Below, piece by piece: positions 34,069 to 42,504 of a stretch of DNA of 64,000 nt. The notes beneath the pieces are model-generated. The model was not told the origin of the DNA and searched no databases. It saw nothing but the letters and a program-made list of their open reading frames with translations. The stretch covers positions 13,823 through 77,822 of the forward strand of contig JBBSHU010000001.1 in NCBI GenBank assembly GCA_038232455.1. The letters are read 5' to 3'. The DNA is from DATAQC01 sp038232455. GTDB taxonomy: Bacteria > Actinomycetota > Acidimicrobiia > Acidimicrobiales > AC-14. Within the stretch, counting starts at the first letter, position 1. Every line of letters begins with the position of its first letter. Made by a program: the position numbers and the translations under genes.

Positions 34069-35268
34069 ATGGCGACTGAGGTCGACAGCGGGAAGCTGGT
34101 GCTGGCCAGGCTGTGGGCGGTGGGGCGGCACCCTTACCTGGCCGCGGCGATCTTCGCCTCGCCGGTCATCGCCGCACCCGGGCTCGGCAAGGTGGCCGTC
34201 GACGAGTCGTGGCGCCTCTACGTGGATCCCGACCTGGTGGCCCAGTGGAGCGTGGAGATCCTGGGCAGCCTGCTCGTCCACCACGCCGGCCACCTGGTGC
34301 GAGACCACGCCGGGCGGGCCCGCAACCTGGGCGTGTCGCGCCACAACTCCAAGGACTGGGCCCTGGCCGCGGACGCCGAGATCAACGACGACCTCATCGG
34401 GACCGGTCTGCGCCTGCCCGACAGCCGGGTGGTCCCCCAGGAGCTGGGCTGGAAACCGGGGCGCCTGGCCGAGGAGTACTTCCACACCGAGCACCTGGAG
34501 ACCGACAACGAGCCCGACTGCGGCAGCGGCTCCGACAGCGAGACGCGCGACTGGGAGATGGGGGGCACCCAGGGAAGCGGCATGCCTCCGGGCGAACGCC
34601 ACCTCCTGCGCAGCCAGGTGGCCAACGACGTGCTGCGCTACATGCGCGAGGGCCGGGGGCGGTTGTCGGCCGGATGGAAGCGGTGGGCCGAGAACCAGCT
34701 CGACCCCAAGGTCGACTGGCGGCGGGTGCTGGCCGCGGAGATCCGCAAAGGCGTCAGCACCGTCACCGGACGGGTGGACTACACCTACCGGCGGCCGTCC
34801 CGGCGGGCCCACGCCACCCCGGGGATCGTCCTGCCCGCCCTCGAGCGGCCCGTCCCCGAGGTGGCCATCGTGGCCGACACGTCGGCCTCGATGTCGGAGG
34901 GCCAGCTGGCCCGGCTCCTGTCCGAGATCGACGGGGTGCTCAAGGGTGTCGGGCTGGCGAGAGGCCAGGTGCGGGTGCTGTCGGTGGACGCAGCGGTGAA
35001 GAGCGTGCGTCGGGTCTCCACCGCGGCCGCCGTCGACCTGGTCGGCGGTGGCGGCACCGACATGGGCGCCGGCCTGGCCGCCGTGGGCCGCCTGCGGCCC
35101 CGGCCCTCCGTGGTGGTGGTCCTCACCGACGGGCTCACGCCGTGGCCCGACGAGGCCCCCAAGGCCATGAAGGTCGTGGTGTGCATGGTCACGAGCGACC
35201 AGCAGGGCCGAGGCGGACGCCCCTGGGCCGCCCCCGACTGGGCCCGCGTGGTGCACGTAGAGGATTAG
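34069..35268 (+). CDS. VWA-domain protein with DUF2201 metallopeptidase-like N-terminus
   Basis: The 399-residue protein has an N-terminal domain (about 1-200) with LVHHAGHLVRDHA, a variant of the HExxH zinc motif, as in DUF2201 proteins. The C-terminal VWA-like domain (about 255-399) has the MIDAS beginning VADTSASMSEG, the threonine side GGGGTDMGAGL and LTDGLTPWP. A Gly/Ser/Asp-rich linker separates the parts. Such proteins pair with MoxR-type ATPases in protein or metal-centre maturation. The glutamate of HExxH is replaced by Ala, so protease activity is doubtful. GTG 34066 is an alternative start. Confidence 0.83.
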   Translation: MATEVDSGKLVLARLWAVGRHPYLAAAIFASPVIAAPGLGKVAVDESWRLYVDPDLVAQWSVEILGSLLVHHAGHLVRDHAGRARNLGVSRHNSKDWALAADAEINDDLIGTGLRLPDSRVVPQELGWKPGRLAEEYFHTEHLETDNEPDCGSGSDSETRDWEMGGTQGSGMPPGERHLLRSQVANDVLRYMREGRGRLSAGWKRWAENQLDPKVDWRRVLAAEIRKGVSTVTGRVDYTYRRPSRRAHATPGIVLPALERPVPEVAIVADTSASMSEGQLARLLSEIDGVLKGVGLARGQVRVLSVDAAVKSVRRVSTAAAVDLVGGGGTDMGAGLAAVGRLRPRPSVVVVLTDGLTPWPDEAPKAMKVVVCMVTSDQQGRGGRPWAAPDWARVVHVED

Positions 35269-35305
35269 GAACGGGGAACAGGCCGGACGTTCCACGGGCA
35301 CTCGC

Positions 35306-36100
35306 GTGAGAGGATTGTCGGCTGTGACTTTGCCCGCTCGACCACGCTGGTACCACCACATCGACGCGGTGTCGGCCAGCCTGGAATGCGAGGGAACCCA
35401 GCACCGGGTGTCGTGGCAGCGGGGCAAGTTCGTGCTCCACGACCACGACCTGTCGTCGGAACGGGCCATGCTCGTGCTCGGCGGTGAGCCCTCGCCGTGC
35501 CTGAAGGCTCTGCGCATGTGGCGCGACCAGTTCGGGATGCCACCGGAGATCTTCCTCCAGATGCACACCTGGCTGGGTGAGGCCGCCGTGCTGGCGCCCC
35601 CCGAGATGGATCTTCCCCGCCAACTGGGCATGACCCTCAGCTGGGCCCGGTCGTGGCGGCACTGGCGCTATCTCGACAAGCACGGCGGGCTCCTCCAGAC
35701 CCGCGCCACCGAGTTGGCGCTGCCGCTGTTCCGCGAGCACCTGCTCATCGAGCGCCAGCGCTTCGGGAGCCGGGTCATCTCCTCGGCCAAGGTCCAGATC
35801 GTGCCCGACACCGAAGTCGACGGCATCACCGGACGGATGGACAAGGTGCGGGTGGCGGGGGCCCTCACCCTGCACCCGTCGTGGTTGGTCGAGGTGTGGC
35901 CGCGGGGCTTCGCCGTGGTCGACGGCGCCTTCGTGGTCGAAGTGGTGGAGGACTCCTTGGATCGGCCGTTGGTAAGGGCCGCCCGTTGGGACGACCGGGG
36001 CGAGGGCATGCGCAAGCCCGTCACCGCCCTGGCCCGGCTGGCCCGGGTCGACGGCGGCGATTGGAGCCTCACGTGGGAGGAACCTCCGAGCACCCCATGA
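35306..36100 (+). CDS. Unrecognised protein, third member of the AAA/VWA module
   Basis: The 264-residue protein has no motif I can name. It is rich in Trp, Arg and His in its first half (RPRWYHHIDAVSASLECEG, KALRMWRDQFG, MTLSWARSWRHWRYLDKHGG) and forms an alternating beta-strand half at the C-terminus (SSAKVQIVPDTEVDGITG, SWLVEVWPRGFAVVDG, WSLTWEEPPS). No signal peptide or membrane segment is seen. GTG 35306 is used; GTG 35324 is an alternative. Its position directly behind the ATPase and VWA genes suggests a substrate or adaptor, which is inference. Confidence 0.65.
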   Translation: MRGLSAVTLPARPRWYHHIDAVSASLECEGTQHRVSWQRGKFVLHDHDLSSERAMLVLGGEPSPCLKALRMWRDQFGMPPEIFLQMHTWLGEAAVLAPPEMDLPRQLGMTLSWARSWRHWRYLDKHGGLLQTRATELALPLFREHLLIERQRFGSRVISSAKVQIVPDTEVDGITGRMDKVRVAGALTLHPSWLVEVWPRGFAVVDGAFVVEVVEDSLDRPLVRAARWDDRGEGMRKPVTALARLARVDGGDWSLTWEEPPSTP

Positions 36101-36122
36101 GCCTCGTCAGGTCCTGTCCCGT
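36098..36122 (+). repeat. 25-bp operon element, copy 2
   Basis: TGAGCCTCGTCAGGTCCTGT followed by CCCGT begins at the stop codon of the 35306 gene and ends 9 bp before the HelD-like ATG. It matches 33982-34006 at 22 of 25 positions, including an identical 12-base GTCCTGTCCCGT. Confidence 0.65.
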
Positions 36123-36131
36123 GGCCGGCCC

Positions 36132-38432
36132 ATGAGCCCGGAGCCCACCGACGAGTTGGCGGCCGAACAGGCGGTGATCGACCGCGCCTACGACCGCATC
36201 GAGGCCATGCGCGAGCAGGCCCGCCGGGTAGCCGCCGGCATGCTCGACCAGGGGGCGGGCGGCACCCACTCGGCCCGCCTGGAGCGCGACGTCCGAGTCC
36301 ATGTGACCGAGCGCCGACTGGCCGAGCTCCGGGTGGGCGACGCCCCTCTCTGCTTCGGTCGTACCGACCACGACGACGGCGAGCGCCTCTACATCGGGCG
36401 CATGGCGGTGTCCGACGACACCAACGACGCCCTTATCGTCGACTGGCGCGCTCCGGCCGCCGAGCCGTTCTACCGGGCCACCGGGCGACATCCCATGGGC
36501 CTCACCCGCCGGCGGCACTTCGCCCTGCGGGGCCGGCGCCTGGTGGGCATCGACGACGAGCTGCTCGATGCCGACCACGCCGCCGACGGCCTGGTCCTGG
36601 TGGGCGAGGGGGCGCTGCTTTCCGCCCTTGAGCGCTCCCGCACCGGGCACATGGGCGACATCGTGGCCACCATCCAGGCCGAGCAGGACCAGGTGATCCG
36701 GGCCGAGCTGGCCGGCATCCTCGTGGTCGAGGGCGGCCCGGGATCGGGCAAGACGGCGGTGGCCCTACACCGGGCCGCCTACGTCCTGTACACCCACCGC
36801 TTCCCGCTGGAACGCGCCGGCGTGCTGCTCCTGGGGCCGAACCGCATCTTTCTGCGCTACATCGAAGACGTGCTCCCGTCGCTGGGCGAGCACACGGTGG
36901 TGTTCGCCACCCCGTCCGGACGGCGCCCGGGCGCCCGGGTCAGCGGTGTCGACCCGCCGGCCACGGCCCGGGTCAAGGGCGACGCCCGCATGATCGACGT
37001 CGTCGCCCGCGCCGTCACCCAACGCCAGCAGCCCCTGGGTGAGCCGGTGGACATCCCCTACGGCCGGTACCGACTCACCGTGTCGGTCACCGATTCCGCC
37101 CGCCTGGTGTCCCGGGCCCGACGACGGTCGGCGACCCACAACGAGCGCCGGGTCGCCCTCGAGCGCCTCCTCCTCCGTCACCTCGTGGACCAGTTGGCCA
37201 GCCGGGGCGCAGCCGTCTCCGACGAGGCGCGGGCCGACCTGGAAGAGGCCTTGCGCGCCGAACCCGCTTTCGTGGCCGCCACGAACGCCATCTGGCCGGC
37301 ACTCACCCCCGAGGCGCTCCTGCACCGGTTTCTGGCCTCGCCCGCGGCCATCGAGCGAGCCGGTCGGGGTCTGCTCACTGCCGCCGAGTGCCAGGCCCTG
37401 TACCGCCCCGCCAGCCCCCGCACCACCGACGTGGACTGGACCGACGCCGACGTGGCCCTCCTCGACGAGGCGGCCCAGGGTCTCGGCGAACGCCCCCTCC
37501 CCCGGGTCCGACGCAACGGCGCCGACGACGACGACCACTCCTATGCCATCGAACGGGCACTCGACGGCGCCGGCGCCGTCGATCCCCAGATGCGGGCCGA
37601 CCTGCGCCGGCGTCTGGAGGCCGAGGCCCAGGAGTCCGAGGTCGACGTTCCCGACCTGGCCACCCGCACGTTCGGTCACGTCCTGGTCGACGAGGCGCAG
37701 GACCTGTCGCCCATGCAGTGGCGCATGATCGCCCGCCGGTGCCCGAGCGGGTCGATGACCATCGTGGGCGACCTGGGGCAGGCCACCGGCCCGGCCGCTC
37801 CCAACGACTGGGACGAGGTCGTGACCCAGCTCCCCCGCCGTCGCGACCTTCGGGTGGCCACCCTCACCGTCAACTACCGCACACCGGCCGAGGTGATGGA
37901 GCTGGCCGCCCGGGTCCTGGCCGACGCCGCCCCCGACATCGTCGCTCCCGTGCCCGTGCGCCGGGCCGGCGTCGATCCCGTGTTCTCCCGAGTCGGCCCC
38001 GACGACCTGGTGAGGGCGACCGTCGGGGCGACACTTGCCGAGGTGGCCGAGGTGGGGCAGGGCAAGGTCGCGGTGGTGGCGCCCGCCGGGCTGCTCAGTG
38101 GCCTGGCCGCTGACCTCGGGCCCGACTTGGCCCGGACGGGCACCGATGCCGCCGTGCTCGACGCCAAGGTCGCCGTCCTCGCCCCGGAGATGGCCAAGGG
38201 CCTGGAGTTCGACTCGGTGGTCGTGGTGGAACCGGCCCGGCTGGTGGCCGAGAGCACCCAGGGGCTGCGGGCGCTCTACGTCGCCCTCACCCGCACCACC
38301 CGCCGGCTCCGGGTCGTCAGCTCCGAGCCGCTGCCCCCGTCAATGGGGGCCACCGCCGGCGGGAACGAACCGCCACGGCCGGACAACGCCGCCGTTGCCG
38401 GCCAAGGCCAGCTCTGGCCACGCGATCCGTAG
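36132..38432 (+). CDS. HelD/HelR-type RNA polymerase-remodelling ATPase
   Basis: The 766-residue UvrD-like protein has the HelD layout: an N-terminal coiled region (AVIDRAYDRIEAMREQARR), YIGRMAVSDD and LIVDWRAPAAEPFYRA, then Walker A GGPGSGKTAVALHR near 203-216, motif II LVDEAQDLSP and VNYRTPAEVM with a final ALTRTTRRL. HelD enters RNA polymerase channels and releases stalled polymerase; actinobacterial HelR also protects from rifamycins. ATG 36132 follows the element copy 2. It shares the strand with the AAA/VWA module but may be independent. Confidence 0.88.
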   Translation: MSPEPTDELAAEQAVIDRAYDRIEAMREQARRVAAGMLDQGAGGTHSARLERDVRVHVTERRLAELRVGDAPLCFGRTDHDDGERLYIGRMAVSDDTNDALIVDWRAPAAEPFYRATGRHPMGLTRRRHFALRGRRLVGIDDELLDADHAADGLVLVGEGALLSALERSRTGHMGDIVATIQAEQDQVIRAELAGILVVEGGPGSGKTAVALHRAAYVLYTHRFPLERAGVLLLGPNRIFLRYIEDVLPSLGEHTVVFATPSGRRPGARVSGVDPPATARVKGDARMIDVVARAVTQRQQPLGEPVDIPYGRYRLTVSVTDSARLVSRARRRSATHNERRVALERLLLRHLVDQLASRGAAVSDEARADLEEALRAEPAFVAATNAIWPALTPEALLHRFLASPAAIERAGRGLLTAAECQALYRPASPRTTDVDWTDADVALLDEAAQGLGERPLPRVRRNGADDDDHSYAIERALDGAGAVDPQMRADLRRRLEAEAQESEVDVPDLATRTFGHVLVDEAQDLSPMQWRMIARRCPSGSMTIVGDLGQATGPAAPNDWDEVVTQLPRRRDLRVATLTVNYRTPAEVMELAARVLADAAPDIVAPVPVRRAGVDPVFSRVGPDDLVRATVGATLAEVAEVGQGKVAVVAPAGLLSGLAADLGPDLARTGTDAAVLDAKVAVLAPEMAKGLEFDSVVVVEPARLVAESTQGLRALYVALTRTTRRLRVVSSEPLPPSMGATAGGNEPPRPDNAAVAGQGQLWPRDP

Positions 38433-38464
38433 CGTCGCCACCGCAACGTGACCGCTCACCGTCG

Positions 38465-38947
38465 TCAGGCTTGGTCGGCGGCGCGCTCCAGCTCGGCGAT
38501 GTCGATCTTGACCATGCCCATCATGGCTTTCATGGCCCGCTGCGACCGGCCCGGGTCGGGGTCGGCGATCAGGTCTTCGAGGACGGTCGGCACGATCTGC
38601 CAGGAGACGCCGTACCGGTCCTGCAGCCAGCCGCAGGCGACTTCCTTGCCGCCATCGGTGAGCTTGGTCCAGAAGTGGTCCACCTCGTCCTGGGACTGGC
38701 AGCTCACCTGGAACGAGATGGCCTCGTTGAATGTGAACTCGGGGCCTCCGTTCAGCGCCATGAACGGCTGTCCGTCGAGCTCGAAGTTCACGACCATCAC
38801 CAGCCCCTCGGGCCGGGGGCCTGCGGCGCCGTAGCGGAGGACCTCCAGGATCCGGGAGCCCTCGAAGATGCTCGTGTAGAACTTCGCCGCCTCCTCGCCC
38901 TCGGTGTCGAACCACAGGCAGGGGGTGATCTTCGTCACTGTCGCCAT
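38465..38947 (-). CDS. PhnB-like VOC protein
   Basis: The 160-residue protein has the 3-demethylubiquinone-9/PhnB-like VOC pattern: ITPCLWFDTEGEEAAKFYTS, MVVNFELDGQPFMALNGG, FWTKLTDGGKEVACGWLQD and YGVSWQIVPTVLEDL. The metal ligands of true glyoxalases are not all present, so catalytic role is unknown. GAGGAGG 7 bp before the ATG fixes the start. It converges with the HelD-like gene. Confidence 0.87.
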   Translation of the reverse strand: MATVTKITPCLWFDTEGEEAAKFYTSIFEGSRILEVLRYGAAGPRPEGLVMVVNFELDGQPFMALNGGPEFTFNEAISFQVSCQSQDEVDHFWTKLTDGGKEVACGWLQDRYGVSWQIVPTVLEDLIADPDPGRSQRAMKAMMGMVKIDIAELERAADQA

Positions 38948-39071
38948 CGCGTTGTCCTCCTCGAGTTCGGTGATCTTCGCGGGTACACCGTTGGTCGTCC
39001 TAACTGAGACGACCAACGGTACGAGAACTCGTCGGTGCCAGGACCGGCGATCATGAGCAGCCGGGAGACGG

Positions 39072-39641
39072 TCAGTCTGCGGCGTTGAGCACGGCTTCGA
39101 TCTCGAGGTGAAGGTTGACCTTGTCGCCCACGACGACCCCGCCCGTTTCCAGAGCGGCGTTGAAGTCGACGGCGAAGTCACTGCGCTTGATCTCACCGGT
39201 GGCGGTGAAACCGGCCCGCGTCCCGCCGTACGCGTCAGGCCCGAACCCGCCGATCTCCAGGCGCAGCGGAACCGGCTTGGTGACGCCCTTGAGCGTCAGC
39301 TCGCCGTCCAGGACGTAGTTGTCGCCGTCGACGCGAACCCCGGTGGACCGGTAGGTCATGGTCTTGTTCGCGTCGACCTCGAAGAAGTCGGCCGAGCGGA
39401 TGTGGGCGTCGCGGTCAGCATTGCCGGTGTCGATCGAGCTGAGGTCGACCTCGGCCGTGACGCTCGAAGCCAGCGGGTCGGCACCGGTGACGACCTCGCC
39501 ATTGAAGGTACCGAATTTGCCTCGGACCTTGCTCACCATCATGTGGCGGACGGAGAACCCCACCTCGGAGTGCACCGGATCGATCGTCCAGGTGCCGCTC
39601 GTGTAACCCGTGATCGTCGTCTCGGTGGTCGTATCGGTCAT
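39072..39641 (-). CDS. YceI-family lipid-binding protein
   Basis: The 189-residue lipocalin-like protein has the YceI signatures GTWTIDPVHSEVGFSVRHMM, FNGEVVTGADP, AEVDLSSIDTGNADRD and FTATGEIKRSDFAVDF. The family binds isoprenoid-type lipids, in many cases polyprenyl chains. No signal peptide is present, so it is a cytoplasmic version. ATG 39641 has GGAGG 6 bp upstream. It is transcribed divergently from a MarR regulator, with two palindromes between them. Confidence 0.92.
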   Translation of the reverse strand: MTDTTTETTITGYTSGTWTIDPVHSEVGFSVRHMMVSKVRGKFGTFNGEVVTGADPLASSVTAEVDLSSIDTGNADRDAHIRSADFFEVDANKTMTYRSTGVRVDGDNYVLDGELTLKGVTKPVPLRLEIGGFGPDAYGGTRAGFTATGEIKRSDFAVDFNAALETGGVVVGDKVNLHLEIEAVLNAAD

Positions 39642-39656
39642 GGTGCCTCCCAAGTA

Positions 39657-39670
39657 GTTGATGTATCAAC
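39657..39670. promoter_or_regulatory. Palindromic operator O1, YceI side
   Basis: GTTGATGTATCAAC has perfect 6-bp arms (GTTGAT and ATCAAC) around GT. It lies 16 bp upstream of the yceI-like ATG and shares the GTTGA/TCAAC core with the second site 35 bp away. A TTGA-N-TCAA core is typical of MarR-family operators. Confidence 0.65.
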
Positions 39671-39691
39671 GTATCATCTATCGCCAACCGG

Positions 39692-39705
39692 GTTGACATG
39701 TCAAC
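39692..39705. promoter_or_regulatory. Palindromic operator O2, MarR side
   Basis: GTTGACATGTCAAC is perfectly self-complementary over 14 bp. It lies 31 bp upstream of the marR ATG. The same core as O1 suggests that one MarR dimer per site controls both divergent genes, including its own. Confidence 0.7.
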
Positions 39706-39735
39706 AATTCCCGTAGGGCCCGTAAGATCGTAGAC

Positions 39736-40215
39736 ATGTCTCGATCACCATGGCTCACCCGGCGCCAACAGCGCTCCTGGCGAGGGTTTCTGCTCATGGA
39801 ACGCCGCCTCACCGGCCGCGTGGCCCGGGAGCTCCAGCGTGAGACCGGACTGTCCGGTGCCGACTACGAGGTGCTCGTGAACCTGTCCGAAGCCCCGACG
39901 GGTCGACTACGGGCCTTTGAACTCGGCCGGGCGACCGGTTGGGAGAAGAGCCGGCTCTCGCATCACATCAGTCGTATGGAGGATCGCGACCTGGTCCGCC
40001 GCGAGTCGTGCCCGACGGACAGTCGTGGGGCCTTCGTCGTGTTGACCGTCACGGGCCGAAAGGCGATCGAGGCCGCCGCGCCCCTCCACGTCGAGCACGT
40101 CCGGCGTTGGTTCGTCGATGCCCTCACGCCCGAACAGCTCGACGCCCTGGCCGACATCTCCGACGCCATCCTGGCCAAGCTCGGCGACGATCCGGGGGGC
40201 TGCTCTCCGAGCTGA
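39736..40215 (+). CDS. MarR-family transcriptional regulator
   Basis: The 159-residue regulator has a winged helix-turn-helix (about 50-110): ELGRATGWEKSRLSHHISRM is the recognition region and RRESCPTDSRGAFVVLT forms the wing. Terminal helices (FLLMERRLTGRVARELQRE and FVDALTPEQLDALADISD) make the dimer interface. The inducer is unknown, plausibly a small aromatic or oxidant. It stands divergent from the YceI gene with two matching palindromes in between, so it probably represses both. Confidence 0.9.
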   Translation: MSRSPWLTRRQQRSWRGFLLMERRLTGRVARELQRETGLSGADYEVLVNLSEAPTGRLRAFELGRATGWEKSRLSHHISRMEDRDLVRRESCPTDSRGAFVVLTVTGRKAIEAAAPLHVEHVRRWFVDALTPEQLDALADISDAILAKLGDDPGGCSPS

Positions 40216-40298
40216 GAACGCTCCCGTGCCGTCGCAGCTCGCTGCTCTCCGGCGGCACGGGATTGGGTTGTCCCAGCGGTGGTGGGCCTTCGGGCGAC

Positions 40299-40925
40299 TC
40301 AGCCGCAGTTGGGCCAGGGGTTGGAGCCCCGCTGGGCCTGGAGCTGGATGGCCCGGGCGTCCTGCTCGGCGGGCGACGCCGCCGCCGGGTCGCCGCTGCC
40401 GCCCACCGACTGCCAGGTCTGGCTGTCGAACTGGTAGGCGCCGCGATAGGGGCCGTCCACGGACCCGTAGTCGCCGCCGGACTCACAGGCGCGGATTGCG
40501 GCCAGGTTTCCGCCCGCGCCCCCGCCGGACACGGCCTGGGGAGGCGACCCACCTGCGCTGGCGATCGTCATTGACTGGTTCGACGGGCCGGGCGCCGGCG
40601 CAGACGGGGGCGTGAAGGCAGCCAACAGGTCGGCGGGGACGGCCACGGGCCCCGACGGGATGTCGAGGACCTGACCGACCTCGACCACGTTGGGGTTGGC
40701 GATGGTGTTGCGGTTCAGGGCGAAAATCTCCACCCAGCGGTTGGACGTGCCCAGCTCGGCCTCAGAGATCTTGGACAGGCTCTCACCCGTGCCGACGGTA
40801 TGGGGCGGATGGGCCGGCGGCGGCGGCAGGCTCGGTGCCAGGGGGGCGGGCAGGGCGGAGGCGACACCAGTGCCGGCCAGCATGGCTCCGGCAGAGAACG
40901 CGGCAAAACGGAGGGTCTTCTTCAT
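40299..40925 (-). CDS. Secreted LysM and transglycosylase-like (Rpf-type) wall protein
   Basis: The 208-residue protein starts with a signal peptide (MKKTLRFAAFSAGAMLAGTG, then VASA). It has a LysM-like segment (HTVGTGESLSKISEAELG through VVEVGQVLDIPSG), a Pro/Ser linker, and a C-terminal lysozyme-like domain AIRACESGGDYGSVDG with YRGAYQFDSQTWQSVGG. The glutamate in ACESGG is the expected catalytic acid. Such proteins remodel peptidoglycan and can resuscitate dormant cells. ATG 40925 is used because the frame upstream is not signal-like. Confidence 0.88.
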   Translation of the reverse strand: MKKTLRFAAFSAGAMLAGTGVASALPAPLAPSLPPPPAHPPHTVGTGESLSKISEAELGTSNRWVEIFALNRNTIANPNVVEVGQVLDIPSGPVAVPADLLAAFTPPSAPAPGPSNQSMTIASAGGSPPQAVSGGGAGGNLAAIRACESGGDYGSVDGPYRGAYQFDSQTWQSVGGSGDPAAASPAEQDARAIQLQAQRGSNPWPNCG

Positions 40926-40929
40926 GAGG

Positions 40930-41145
40930 GTGGCTCCCATCGGTGGGCGGTAGCTGCGTTCCGGCCGCGGCGATGCTGCGGCGGAGGTCATGTCATCGGC
41001 CCGATCCCGTTCAGCCCCCAGGCGCGTCTCTCCCTACTGCGGAATTGGGGGGAGGTATGCCAGGCGGTCGGAAACGGACAACAGGCCGCGAGCCCGCGTA
41101 AACGTCACGGACCCGAGAGTGTCTACTCGCTTGTGAACGCGAGTG
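40930..41145 (-). promoter_or_regulatory. Long structured leader before the LysM/Rpf-like gene
   Basis: More than 200 bp on the minus strand lie upstream without a gene. It has a hairpin ACTCGC-GCGAGT (41126-41145), the run GCAGTAGGGA and later GAACGCAGCTACC, loosely like parts of c-di-AMP (ydaO) riboswitches that often precede wall-hydrolase genes in Actinobacteria. The order and spacing do not match well enough to call it; I treat it as a structured leader of unknown ligand. Confidence 0.3.
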
Positions 41146-41287
41146 CAAGCATACCCGGGGCTCGTCCCGCGAGAAGGGCCTCCAGGCGGGTATACAGGAA
41201 CACATAGACCAAGCCGCCGGGGGGGCCGAAAGGCACCGAGCCAATGTCCCCCTGCCTGCGTGCAAGTGAAGGGAGACAGGGAGGGCC

Positions 41288-41440
41288 ATGACAAAAACGC
41301 CAGGAGCCAAGCCGGTGTCGGACGAAGAGCAGGAGCGGCGGGACGAGAACGATCCGGGCGAGGTGGCAACCCGGTTCGCCACAAAGGGCTTGGGCTGGTC
41401 CGGCCGCGAGGGGCAGGAGGAAGACGATTCGTCGGCGTGA
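41288..41440 (+). CDS. Small acidic hydrophilic protein, unknown
   Basis: A 50-residue frame begins MTKTPGAKPVSDEEQERRD and ends GREGQEEDDSSA. It is highly charged, with one aromatic patch (TRFATKGLGW), and probably intrinsically disordered. GGGAGACAGGGAGGG upstream gives a good ribosome site. No family is recognised; such small disordered proteins occur near wall or stress genes in Actinobacteria. Confidence 0.5.
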   Translation: MTKTPGAKPVSDEEQERRDENDPGEVATRFATKGLGWSGREGQEEDDSSA

Positions 41441-41463
41441 CCGGGGACGCCGATACGCCCGAC

Positions 41464-42288
41464 TCAGTTGCTGCCGCTCGATGGCTCGGTCGGTCCCGTC
41501 CCTTCAGCTCGAGCGATCTCCGCCGACACGTCCCCGCCGAACCGGGTCGACAGGAACTCCTCGGTCGCTTGCAAACTGAGATGTAGTTCGGCCTCGGTGT
41601 CGATGCGGATGCGGGCGGTGTCGACCGTGAAGTCGAAGACGTGGCCGCCCGACTGACGGTCCGCGCTCAGGTGCAGGTGGTGACCCGCCACTCCGATTCC
41701 CTGCGCATAGTCCGGAGTATGGAATCCGACGATCGTGCCCGTGGTGTCGGTGAGCGTCACGGTGGGCTCCGCCGCGGCCGCGTCCGAGAGACGGGGATAG
41801 GGCTTCGATTGCTTCGAAGCCGTCCGGGTCAGAACGGAGCGGAAGTGACCGTCGATTCGCAGCGCATAGAAGAGGTTGTCGCTCGGCGTCAGGCGGCGGA
41901 CGACTTCTTCACACTGCCGGCGCGTCGATGTCCCCTCCTCGGAATGATCGATGTTCGGCTGAAAGCGTGTGACGGCAGCGAACGGGGTGAGGTCGTCGCC
42001 GGACACCGGGCTTACGCTTCCATCGCTGCGAAGGCGGTAGAACGCTCCGTCCAGAGCGACCATCTCGCCATCGAGGGCGTTGAACGTTCCGAGGCCGAAG
42101 TCGCCATGCCGCATGACCTCTCTGTACCTGACGTTGCCGTCGTAGAGACCCTCGACCAACGAGACGATGGTTGACGTCTGGTACACCTCGTGTGGCTTGT
42201 GCCCGCCACCAAGACGATGTGACAACAGACTGCGGGCAAATCCGAGGATGTGATGGGAGGAGGTGGCTTTCTCAGGCGAGGACGTCAT
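41464..42288 (-). CDS. budA: Acetolactate decarboxylase
   Basis: The 274-residue enzyme converts 2-acetolactate to acetoin. Family blocks are YQTSTIVSLVEGLYDGNV, MRHGDFGLGTFNALDGEM, LDGAFYRLRSDGSV and the zinc region GVAGHHLHLSADRQSGGHV with His-x-His and a further His 11 residues on. ATG 42288 opens a 30-residue extension not needed for the fold. No acetolactate synthase or butanediol dehydrogenase is adjacent. The gene probably diverts pyruvate to acetoin in overflow metabolism or pH control. Confidence 0.92.
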   Translation of the reverse strand: MTSSPEKATSSHHILGFARSLLSHRLGGGHKPHEVYQTSTIVSLVEGLYDGNVRYREVMRHGDFGLGTFNALDGEMVALDGAFYRLRSDGSVSPVSGDDLTPFAAVTRFQPNIDHSEEGTSTRRQCEEVVRRLTPSDNLFYALRIDGHFRSVLTRTASKQSKPYPRLSDAAAAEPTVTLTDTTGTIVGFHTPDYAQGIGVAGHHLHLSADRQSGGHVFDFTVDTARIRIDTEAELHLSLQATEEFLSTRFGGDVSAEIARAEGTGPTEPSSGSN

Positions 42289-42504
42289 CGTGCTCCGAGC
42301 CCTTCGAACGTATTCAGCATCGGAGCCATTCTGACGCAGGCCGGTGATGCAAGCTGGCCTCCCGTGGACTCTGGCGTAGGCGCAAACGACATCGCAGTCC
42401 CTGCAGGTCCTGGCGCACCACGGCTGCGAAGTGCACGTAGTCTGGCAGAACGCCTGGGAGGGCGGGCCGGAGGGGGGCCGTCGACCCGGTGACATGATTG
42501 GCGG

